Assembly: GCA_905221605.1 (NCBI GenBank)
Contig: CAJNDS010000147.1
Location: forward strand, 411,167-475,166
DNA: 64,000 bases
Reading direction: 5' to 3'
DNA from: Symbiodinium natans
Taxonomy: Eukaryota > Sar > Dinophyceae > Suessiales > Symbiodiniaceae
In this document: positions 12,106-19,811 of the stretch, in pieces
Layout: the number at the start of each line of letters is the position of its first letter
Position numbering within the stretch: the stretch's first letter is position 1
Translations under genes and position numbers: made by a program
The notes under the pieces: generated by a model
Databases searched by the model: none
What the model was told of the DNA's origin: nothing
What the model saw: the letters and a program-made list of their open reading frames with translations, nothing else

Positions 12106-12433
12106 CGGAAGATGGCGCTGTGCCTGCCTTTGCGCTGTGTTCCGGGGATTCCTATGACCCTGTCAACCTCTTAAGGGCCCTGAGAACGCTCCCTGGCCCT
12201 GTACCCTTTGGGGAAAGGTTTAGGGTCCAGAGTTTAGGGTTTAGGGTTTAGAGTTTAGGGTTTAGGGTTTAGGGTTTAGGGTTTGGGATTCAGGGTTTAG
12301 GGTTTGGGGCCCCTTGAGCCCTAGAAGCTGTAGAGAGACGGTTTCGGGTCTAGGGACCCCTGGCTTGCCGAGGAGTTGCACATCTTCACTGAGAAGATGA
12401 AGATGCGAGTCGCCCGACGTCGTTACAGTTCTA
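12106..12433 (+). CDS. Two exon-like segments, unknown protein
   Basis: 12106-12174 reads AEDGAVPAFALCSGDSYD followed by PVNLL, and 12358-12433 reads PWLAEELHIFTEKMKMRVAR. A telomere-like array (12212-12304) lies between them. Both are GC-richer than the flanks and open in one frame. They could be later exons of the RelA/SpoT gene or part of a separate gene; I do not recognise the family. Confidence 0.4.
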
Positions 12434-12501
12434 GGGTTTAGGGCTAGGGTTTAGGGCTGGGGTTTAGGGCTAGGGTTTAGGGCTGGGGTTTAGGGTTTGG
12501 T
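12425..12501. repeat. Variant telomere-like array, alternating units
   Basis: TTTAGGG alternates with CTAGGG or CTGGGG as a compound unit of about 14 bp (TTTAGGGCTAGGG), repeated several times. Confidence 0.8.
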
Positions 12502-12942
12502 ACCCTTGTTGGGGGGGATGATGAGGCTGATGGTGATGATGATCGTGTTGAAATCGGCTGGCGTTTTACCTTTTGGGCGCTGGTGGGTGCACTGGGCGCG
12601 CAGCTAGTGCTGCCAAGTGCCGCTGCCGTGCCCCCAGACCCGGTGTAGCCTCTGATTGTGCATGTGGTTTGGGGTTTTGGGTCTAGGGCTTAGGGGCCAC
12701 CAGAACTCCCACAGCAGGTGCACCATCACATTGGTACTGAGGCTGTACAAACCTTCACTCCTTCTCCTAAACCCTAAGCCCTAAGCCCTAAGCCCTAAAC
12801 CCTAAACCCTAAACCCATTCTCTTTCAATCTCTACCGGCCCCAAGTCCTCGCAGCGTATGATGTAAAACCCTATGCTTTCAGGGCCGAAGAAGTAAGTTA
12901 GTGACATGAGCCCTTCAGTGCATAATCGTGAGTCCCTGGAAG

Positions 12943-13087
12943 TGCTTGGAGGTTCATGGATACTTTTATCACCCCAACTATAAGTCTACTTATATGACCT
13001 ACTTATAATAAAGCCTACTTATCACATAGCCTGCTTAGGGGTTATATTATAAGTCTACTTTTCATGTAACCTACTTAGAGGACTTGG
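12943..13087. mobile_element. Introner family B copy, right end eroded
   Basis: The left end GCTTGGAGGTTCATGG and interior TAAGTCTACTTATA match family B. The right terminus is lost in a G run at 13087-13107. Confidence 0.55.
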
Positions 13088-13135
13088 GGGAGGGGGGGGG
13101 GGGGGGGCTTATAAGCGCAGTTCTGGTCCTGAATG

Positions 13136-13423
13136 GGTTTAGGGTTTAGGGTTTAGGGTTTATGGTTTTAGTTTTTAGGGTTTAGGGTACCCTAAACCCT
13201 AAACCCTAAACCCTAGACCCTAGACCCTAAACCCTAAACCCGAAACCCTGAAAGGACCCAGAGCTAGAGGCTCCTTTGAGATCTTGCCAGCCGTTTTGGG
13301 TTTAAGGTTTGGTTTAGGGTTTAGGGTTTAGGGTTTAGGGTTTAGGGTTCAGGGTTTAGGGTTCAGGGTTCAGGGTTCAGGGTTCAGGGTTCAGGGTTCA
13401 GGGTTCAGGGTTCAGGGTGGGTT
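13136..13423. repeat. Telomere-like arrays: TTTAGGG, CCCTAAA and homogeneous TTCAGGG
   Basis: Three blocks: 13136-13166 (+), 13189-13245 (-) and 13305-13420, where TTTAGGG gives way to a near-pure TTCAGGG run. The copia element is inserted directly after it. Confidence 0.9.
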
Positions 13424-13429
13424 AGGGGT
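13424..13429. repeat. Target-site duplication, left copy (AGGGGT)
   Basis: AGGGGT directly precedes the 5' LTR and recurs at 24042-24047 directly after the 3' LTR. Confidence 0.8.
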
Positions 13430-13701
13430 CCTGGAAAGCTGGCATGGCCCCTGCAGCAAGGATGACACGCACAAATCGATTGGCTCAAGATGAAACAGGG
13501 TCACAGGGTTGCCGGGGTGGTGGGCTTAGGCCTGTCCCCAGTTGGGTTTCCCTTAGGTGCCTCTTGTTCGGGGTTTCGGGGTGGTGTCGTTTGGGGTTTG
13601 GGGTTCCCGAGCTTAGGCTGGTACTCCTCTTTTGGCCCCTACCTTCTCCCTGGTTCCCCTAAGTCCGGTTCTCTCTTGAGGTTGTTCTTTTGGTTTCCTG
13701 G
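13430..13701 (+). repeat. 5' LTR
   Basis: Starts CCTGGAAAGC and ends TTTCCTGG, 272 bp. It lacks the usual TG...CA ends. No difference from the 3' LTR was seen by eye. Confidence 0.9.
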
Positions 13702-13713
13702 GGTTATGAGCCC
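13701..13713 (+). promoter_or_regulatory. Primer-binding site, half initiator tRNA-Met
   Basis: GGGTTATGAGCCC directly follows the LTR. It is the exact complement of GGGCTCATAACCC, the anticodon stem-loop of yeast-type initiator tRNA-Met. Drosophila copia and yeast Ty5 prime from the same internal tRNA region. Confidence 0.75.
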
Positions 13714-13764
13714 AAGTGTCGTGGTTCTGTGTGGTTAGTTCGTTCAGGGCTTTAGGAAAGATCC

Positions 13765-14877
13765 ATGGATCCTGCGTCTTTTCAGTTGGATACCTCGTCA
13801 GAGACGGGTGAAGCTCCGATGGGAGAGCATGGTGGGGATTCTGTGGATGAGCTTTTTGCTCAGGCGTTGGATGGTCTGACGTTTGGGGCCAATGTTACTG
13901 ATGCAGCTGGTGGAGGCAATGGTACAGGCGTTGCCACTTCGGCTACATTGGAGGACAATGGGTCTGGTACAGTCTCTGGACCTACAATATCATCTTCTCA
14001 GGTGGACGGGAATGGTGATACCCTTACGACAGTTGCTCCTGGTACAACAGCTGGTGCAGTGATTTCCACAGGTTTGGGTGATGGGCCCTCAACAGTTCCT
14101 GATACAGCGGTTGCACAATCGGTCAGTGGTCCTGGTCCATCAGCTAGTGGAAGTGTGCTGCCGGCGCCAGAAGGTATCATGGCAGCTACAAGTACAAGCA
14201 CAGAGGTTTTTCAGCAAAGTACCGGGCCATCAACAGTTCCTGGTACAGCGGTGGCACAATCGGTCAGTGGTCCTGGTCCATCAGCCCATATTGGTTTTAC
14301 CAACGTGCCGTTTCCTGGAGGTCATTTTGACAGTGGAACAGGCGAGCAACACTTGACTGGGCAGATGACACACTGGACTCCAAATAACGCTGCAGTGCAA
14401 GGCAACAATCCTGGACTGGCGTTTAACACCTACGAGCAGATTCGAGCTTTGGGACAACCGCTACATCGGCCTGAACCAGCCCCTGCACAAACAGATTGGA
14501 TGGGCCCGATGAGACAGATGCTGGGAGATTTGCTGCAGCCTTTAACTTCGAGGTTGGATGTGTTGGAGCAGGATAGACAATCTTCTCAGTCGTCGGCATT
14601 GGGAGCAGTGGATCAAGCGGCTTTAGCAAGAATGTTTGCTGGTTTAAATCTGGAACGACAGGACTCTGCGGGTTCTCAGGCCCAGGCTGCTTTGGGGAAT
14701 CTCCAACCTAGGTCGTCCGATTCGATGCGGTCGGCTAGGTCTCATCCACTGGAACTCGTACCCCGGTCGTGGCGACAGAAGGACCGGAGCGATACACGAT
14801 TGCTACGCCTCCTGGTTTGGGACAGCCTGCAAGTGTGGCCAATGTTTCTTTGGATGAAAAGGATCGTGAGTTGGTAG
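13765..14877 (+). CDS. Copia gag-like N-terminal region
   Basis: A 370-codon ORF from an ATG 52 bases after the primer site. It is rich in Gly, Ser, Thr and Ala and includes a duplicated segment around STVPxTAVAQSVSGPGPSA. The C-terminal part has helical, charged sequence (MRQMLGDLLQPLTSRLDVLEQ). Its last stretch overlaps the next ORF in the -1 frame; the protein presumably continues there, because the next frame carries natural-looking sequence from about 14739. No known domain recognised; placement makes it the start of Gag. Confidence 0.75.
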   Translation: MDPASFQLDTSSETGEAPMGEHGGDSVDELFAQALDGLTFGANVTDAAGGGNGTGVATSATLEDNGSGTVSGPTISSSQVDGNGDTLTTVAPGTTAGAVISTGLGDGPSTVPDTAVAQSVSGPGPSASGSVLPAPEGIMAATSTSTEVFQQSTGPSTVPGTAVAQSVSGPGPSAHIGFTNVPFPGGHFDSGTGEQHLTGQMTHWTPNNAAVQGNNPGLAFNTYEQIRALGQPLHRPEPAPAQTDWMGPMRQMLGDLLQPLTSRLDVLEQDRQSSQSSALGAVDQAALARMFAGLNLERQDSAGSQAQAALGNLQPRSSDSMRSARSHPLELVPRSWRQKDRSDTRLLRLLVWDSLQVWPMFLWMKRIVSW

Positions 14878-17800
14878 CGTTGCGAGTTCAAGTACAACAG
14901 CTACAGATGCAATTGCAACAGGTTCTGGCCAGAGAAGCTGCGAGGGCTGGGGAGACTGCACCCTTGGCGGAAGCAACGCCTCCTCCACCACCGCCACTTC
15001 CCAGCAGCCACCATACACCTGGTGGCACACGTGTTCCTTCGGGGCCTTCGATGGCTATACCCAAGGTTCCTGGTGTAACAGCTGGAGAGGATACATCGTG
15101 GCAGGCCATGGGACCGGCAGTTTGGGAGGTGGTACCGCCACCGCCACCACTACCTCCGGAGATGAGGGCTAGACCAAGGGCCTTAAAGTCTGAAGATTCA
15201 GCGGCCTTGATGCCTTCGGAGGAGACCGCCCGAAGTATTCAGGATCTGCCTAAGCTGGAGATCTCCAAGGGCAACACCGAGGATGCTGGAATGATTCTTG
15301 GAGACTGGCTGACGGTGGTCAAACCGATGATGGCGGGAATTTCAGCCACGGCAGCAGAGTGGTGGGACCAGGTTACAGGCACGGCCTACAACTATTACGA
15401 TGATTGGCTGGCCGCCTCGCCGCTGAAGAGGTTGGAGCTCCGAGACAAGGTGATGGGGCTGACAGCACTGTTTGAGCACTCCAGGTGGTCACGAACTGAA
15501 CAACGAGGCGCGGTGCTCATGTTGGCGGCGTTACCTGCAGATGTCAAAGAGGAAATGGTAACCATCCGAGCGGTGCAAACCATTCCTATGCTGTTTCGGC
15601 TGCTGACCAAGTATCAACCGGGAGGAGCAGGGGAGAAGCAGGCTTTGCTACGAACGTTAACTGCTCCAGCGGCGGTGAACACGGCGACGGACGGCATCGC
15701 TGGAATCAGAAAGTGGTCCCGAGCCCTTACCAGAGCTCAGGAGCTGAAACTGGCACTCCCAGACCCAACACTGCTGGTTAAAGCACTGGACCAGATTACC
15801 GCTGCGGTCATCACGGGGCAAAGCTTATTCCGGCTGTCAACTTTTCGGTTGGAAAACAAGATTGACTATGCCCCTACCCTGTCATCTACCAAGTCCTTAG
15901 CGCAGATGTTGTTGGCGGAACTGGAAATGGTTACTGGCTCTGAGCTTGGAGGACGAAGACCTAAGGTGGCGGCCATGGAGACAGAGGCAAAAGGAAAGGG
16001 CAAGGGCAAAGACAAGGGACAGCGGGAACATGGGCAATGCTGGAACTGGATGACACCTAAGGGGTGTCGAAAGGGTAATGCCTGCTCCTTTCCGCATGAC
16101 AAGGCCAGGATGGTGGGGAGGTGTTACAACTGTTCTGCAGAAGACCACCAGAAGGCCAACTGCCCTTATCCTACCACCTCAGCAGACACAGTCGCTGCCA
16201 AAGAGACCAACGACAAGGCCACGGAAGCAAAGGGCAGAGGCAAGCACAAGGGAAAGCCCAAGCCCATCGTGAAGAAGGTGGAGCCGGACGAACCAGCGTC
16301 CTCTACAACTTCCTCTTCATCCTCGACGGCCCAGGCAGCTTTTCTTCAGGAGGCATCCGAGCTCATCAAGACGATGAGATTGGCCGCGTTACGAGGTGAA
16401 ACGGATGGCTGGGGATTGCTGGATGGTGGAGCTACGGCCTGCCTCAGAAAGGCAAAGTCCAATCGGGAGTTCCAACGTGCTGCCCCGATTACAGTGGCCC
16501 TGGCTACCGGCTCAACACAGCTCCGGATTAACGATGCTGGCACGCTGTTGACCAACGATCCCTCCACGAGCCCCATAGTGGCCATGCACGAGTTGATCCA
16601 GCTGGGTACAGGAGTGACCTGGGATCAAGGGGGCATCTGCATCAAGGTCCCAAAGTTTGGCCAGCTTCCAGTACGATTGGCTACAGGATGCCCAGAAGTT
16701 CCCGAAGCACTGGCCTTGAAGCTCATTGAAGATATTGAGCAGAAGAAGCGGGACAAGATGGCCTTCGTGAAGGAGCTGCGAGTCCAGAAGGAAGATGGAG
16801 GTGGCCTGGAGCAGGAAGGGACTATGGTGTTTGAGGATCCCATAGCCATGAAGCGCTGGTTGCAAGATCAGTTTTTGCATCTGCCTGAGGGGGTCATCGA
16901 TGCCCTAACTGTTCCTGCCTATGCCAAAGGAAATGACTGCTTGCCTTGGAGCCGGAGGACAAGGAAGGCCATGATGGCTTCGAAGTTCATCGTACTGAAC
17001 CTGTTTGCTGGCAAAACCCGGGGCTTCTTTCAGCACTATCTGGATGGCAAGGGTATGGATGGGTGTTACGTTATCGACGTGGACCTGCCGGAAAACCTAC
17101 TGTGCGACCAAATGTATGGTTTTTTGTTGGAGTTGGCCCGAAGTGGCCATGTCAAAATGGTGATGGGCGGACCTCCAGACAAGACGTTTGAGGCACCCAA
17201 GCAATGGAGGGGGAATGATCCTCAAGACCGACTTGGCAGATCTGAGCTCGGTCCTCGCGACCTGCGGGCTGTGGAAAAGGAGAATGTCCTGATCCTGAGG
17301 CAGTTGGTGCTGTACATGGTCGCAGAGGAAGCAAGGAGGCTTCACCACAACAGCCAGGCGGTGGGTCTGGTGTTGGAACACAAGGCGCCAAACAATGGGG
17401 AAAACACCGAAGCTTCGAAACCGGAAATCTGGAATTGGCCAGAAGTACAACATTGTCAAGTGAAATACAAGTTGGAAAAGCTGGAAGTCGACTTTGGCGA
17501 TTTGGGTCACCGGACCACGAAACAGCAAGGACTGCTGGTATCGCACAAGTTGTACTTCGATGAGGTTTCAATGGTGAACTGCAAGGACTGTGGTTCGGGG
17601 GAGGAAGGAATGGATCCTCAAGAAATGACCAAAGGGCATGAGTGGCCTGATGGTTTGAAGTGGGCAGTTCTACAATTGCTGCTGCGCTTGGTCCCGGGGG
17701 GGCTATCAATCCATCGTCTGGATACAAAGTTCCGACAACATGTTGCCCAAGGCCATATTCCCTTTCGTCGTGATTGCCTACACTGCCTAGCAGGTGGAGC

Positions 17801-19811
17801 CAAAGACGGCCAACATCGGAGACTGCCTATCAGTGAAGCCTACACGATTAGCGCCGATCTGAGTGGTCCCTACACGGTGGGCTTGGACGAGTATGGTCGG
17901 GTAAAGTACATGTGCACGATGGTTTACACCATTCCGGTCTTTGCAGATCTGGAGCCGGAACCAATGGTGGAAATTCCTGAAGGAGGTGGTCAAGCTGAAA
18001 AGACCAGGTCTTCAGAGGCAGTCAATGAGGCCGCACCATTACTGGACGATGAAGAGTTGGTGGGTGTAGACACCACATCGCTGTTGGGCGAGGACACACC
18101 GGATTATGAGCCGGACTTGGATGATGAGCGGTGTTCCCAACTGGATGAGCCACTACCACCTCAGGCAAAGGATGAGGAAGCCGTCGTCCTAAGGGATTAT
18201 GGGCTGGACTGCGAGGAGGACTGGAATGATGAGGTGGATCCTGGTGAATGGGAGTGCAACGAGGAGGTCCTGGAGGAGGAATTGCCCAAGGAGAACCTCA
18301 CGGACTTTCAGAAGCGCCTCGTTCAGGAACAAGCTGAAGCCTGGAAACAATATCTGGTCAAGGCCCGCGAACAGGCGGACTCGGTGGCTCCTCAAGACTT
18401 GAAGTTGCACAAGCTACAGATGGTGGAGCTCACTTTCGCTGAGAGCCTACGAGACAAGACCCCAGCATCTGTGGTTGGAGCCATAGGTCGCGTCTACAGC
18501 AAGCTGAAAATGTGGGGAATGCATGTGGCCAGGTTTCATACTGACAAAGGAGGCGAGTTTCTCAATGCCCCCGTCTGTCGTTGGCTTCAGGATAGAGGAA
18601 TCTATCAAACCTGTGGACAGGGCGGATCCTACAAGCAAAATGGCCGGGCAGAAGCTGCAGTTGGTATTTGCAAGAGGGCCACCCGAACGTTGCTGCATGG
18701 CGAAACGTCGGCCAAGCGACTTTGGCCGGGCGCCTGGAGATGGGTGGCTGAACGACGCCTTCGCAGGGCCTTAGCTCGACTGGGCATGCCTGTCAAGCCT
18801 TTGGTTCCATTTGGGACGGTGGTGTGGATCCGCAAAAGACACTGGCATAAGGCTGAACAATGGGATGATCGTGTCCACAAAGGCGTGGTGATTGCCCCAG
18901 CACAACATGTTTCCAGGGGCTATGTGGTGAAAGTGGGAAATGACTTCTTCACGACAACCACGCTGTTTCAAAATGTGCAAATGGCGGATACTGGTGCAAT
19001 TTCAGCCATGGATGAGGTGGAAGTGGATGCTGTGCCTCCCCGACAGCGAGCTCGCGGCAAACAGGGATTGGCCTCATTATCGGTAGCACCAGCAGCACTG
19101 TCCTGTCCAGGGCATGACAGGGAGCAAACTGGACACAATCTGGTACAAGCTTGGCAAAAGGCGGACTCCTGGATCTCTGGACCCTTGCAAGAAACAATCG
19201 AGTGGCTGCAGGATTCCTTGAGCGGGACAAAGTTACGCAGCGACCGCCAAACCTCTGAAGGCCTCTACATCACCAATGGGGTTTACAGGCGAGGGGGAGT
19301 CATTGGGATCACAAATACCACAACCCAACAACCTGATCGGCTGCGAACTCAGGTCTTGAATGCCATCCTTGCGGCGGCTTTCCCAACTGACACCTGGACC
19401 TCGTCTACCCTTTCGGTGAACAATTGGCTGGGGCCGCATCGTGATATCTTCAATCAGCGTGGGACGAATAATCTGCTGGTATGCCTTTCACCCTCCATTT
19501 CTATCTGGACTGAAGTGGAACCACCATTCACTGGCCTGGGCTCGGAAGAGTTGGTCTGGAAGGAGGTTCGCCCAGGCCTCTGGAAGCCGGGCCAGATTCA
19601 TCGCCTTCGTTGCGGGGACTCGATGAGATTGGATCCGCGCAAGTGGCACGCTTCGGAAGATGGTGAAGAAAAGGGCCCTCGAGTGCTGGCGGTGGCTTTC
19701 TCCTTGGCAGTGCACGCCAGGTTGGAGCCTGGAAAAAGGGCCAGCCTGTATTCTGCAGGTTTCCCATTGCCCGCTATAGCAGGCACTGGGGGGGGTATAA
19801 GCAAGATTTGA
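14739..19811 (+). CDS. Copia Gag-protease-integrase polyprotein with methyltransferase-like and dioxygenase-like domains
   Basis: Residues are counted from a GTG at 14769, but the frame is open from 14739. A CCCH finger at about 424 (C-x8-C-x5-C-x3-H) is followed by a CCHC knuckle at about 452 (CYNCSAEDHQKANC). The protease motif is LLDGGATAC at about 551. A DNMT-like domain starts at about 739 (FIVLNLFAGKTRG) with motif IV as GGPPD at about 800. The integrase zinc region ends CLHC, and its catalytic residues are Asp near 1030 (SADLSGPY), Asp near 1259 (FHTDKGGEF) and Glu near 1295 (NGRAEAAV). About 180 acidic residues separate the first two. At 1500-1660 a 2OG-Fe(II)-dioxygenase-like pattern shows HRD near 1555, His near 1626 and Arg near 1638. 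The ORF ends TGA just after a G8 run. Confidence 0.88.
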   Translation, partial: VSSTGTRTPVVATEGPERYTIATPPGLGQPASVANVSLDEKDRELVALRVQVQQLQMQLQQVLAREAARAGETAPLAEATPPPPPPLPSSHHTPGGTRVPSGPSMAIPKVPGVTAGEDTSWQAMGPAVWEVVPPPPPLPPEMRARPRALKSEDSAALMPSEETARSIQDLPKLEISKGNTEDAGMILGDWLTVVKPMMAGISATAAEWWDQVTGTAYNYYDDWLAASPLKRLELRDKVMGLTALFEHSRWSRTEQRGAVLMLAALPADVKEEMVTIRAVQTIPMLFRLLTKYQPGGAGEKQALLRTLTAPAAVNTATDGIAGIRKWSRALTRAQELKLALPDPTLLVKALDQITAAVITGQSLFRLSTFRLENKIDYAPTLSSTKSLAQMLLAELEMVTGSELGGRRPKVAAMETEAKGKGKGKDKGQREHGQCWNWMTPKGCRKGNACSFPHDKARMVGRCYNCSAEDHQKANCPYPTTSADTVAAKETNDKATEAKGRGKHKGKPKPIVKKVEPDEPASSTTSSSSSTAQAAFLQEASELIKTMRLAALRGETDGWGLLDGGATACLRKAKSNREFQRAAPITVALATGSTQLRINDAGTLLTNDPSTSPIVAMHELIQLGTGVTWDQGGICIKVPKFGQLPVRLATGCPEVPEALALKLIEDIEQKKRDKMAFVKELRVQKEDGGGLEQEGTMVFEDPIAMKRWLQDQFLHLPEGVIDALTVPAYAKGNDCLPWSRRTRKAMMASKFIVLNLFAGKTRGFFQHYLDGKGMDGCYVIDVDLPENLLCDQMYGFLLELARSGHVKMVMGGPPDKTFEAPKQWRGNDPQDRLGRSELGPRDLRAVEKENVLILRQLVLYMVAEEARRLHHNSQAVGLVLEHKAPNNGENTEASKPEIWNWPEVQHCQVKYKLEKLEVDFGDLGHRTTKQQGLLVSHKLYFDEVSMVNCKDCGSGEEGMDPQEMTKGHEWPDGLKWAVLQLLLRLVPGGLSIHRLDTKFRQHVAQGHIPFRRDCLHCLAGGAKDGQHRRLPISEAYTISADLSGPYTVGLDEYGRVKYMCTMVYTIPVFADLEPEPMVEIPEGGGQAEKTRSSEAVNEAAPLLDDEELVGVDTTSLLGEDTPDYEPDLDDERCSQLDEPLPPQAKDEEAVVLRDYGLDCEEDWNDEVDPGEWECNEEVLEEELPKENLTDFQKRLVQEQAEAWKQYLVKAREQADSVAPQDLKLHKLQMVELTFAESLRDKTPASVVGAIGRVYSKLKMWGMHVARFHTDKGGEFLNAPVCRWLQDRGIYQTCGQGGSYKQNGRAEAAVGICKRATRTLLHGETSAKRLWPGAWRWVAERRLRRALARLGMPVKPLVPFGTVVWIRKRHWHKAEQWDDRVHKGVVIAPAQHVSRGYVVKVGNDFFTTTTLFQNVQMADTGAISAMDEVEVDAVPPRQRARGKQGLASLSVAPAALSCPGHDREQTGHNLVQAWQKADSWISGPLQETIEWLQDSLSGTKLRSDRQTSEGLYITNGVYRRGGVIGITNTTTQQPDRLRTQVLNAILAAAFPTDTWTSSTLSVNNWLGPHRDIFNQRGTNNLLVCLSPSISIWTEVEPPFTGLGSEELVWKEVRPGLWKPGQIHRLRCGDSMRLDPRKWHASEDGEEKGPRVLAVAFSLAVHARLEPGKRASLYSAGFPLPAIAGTGGGISKI
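19788..19795 (+). other. G8 run at ORF junction, possible -1 frameshift site
   Basis: In the upstream frame the run reads GGG GGG GGT. The next ORF is in the -1 frame, so a slip on G-GGG-GGT or one extra G would make the polyprotein continuous. Slippery sites made only of G are unusual, so a homopolymer sequencing error is at least as likely. Confidence 0.45.
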
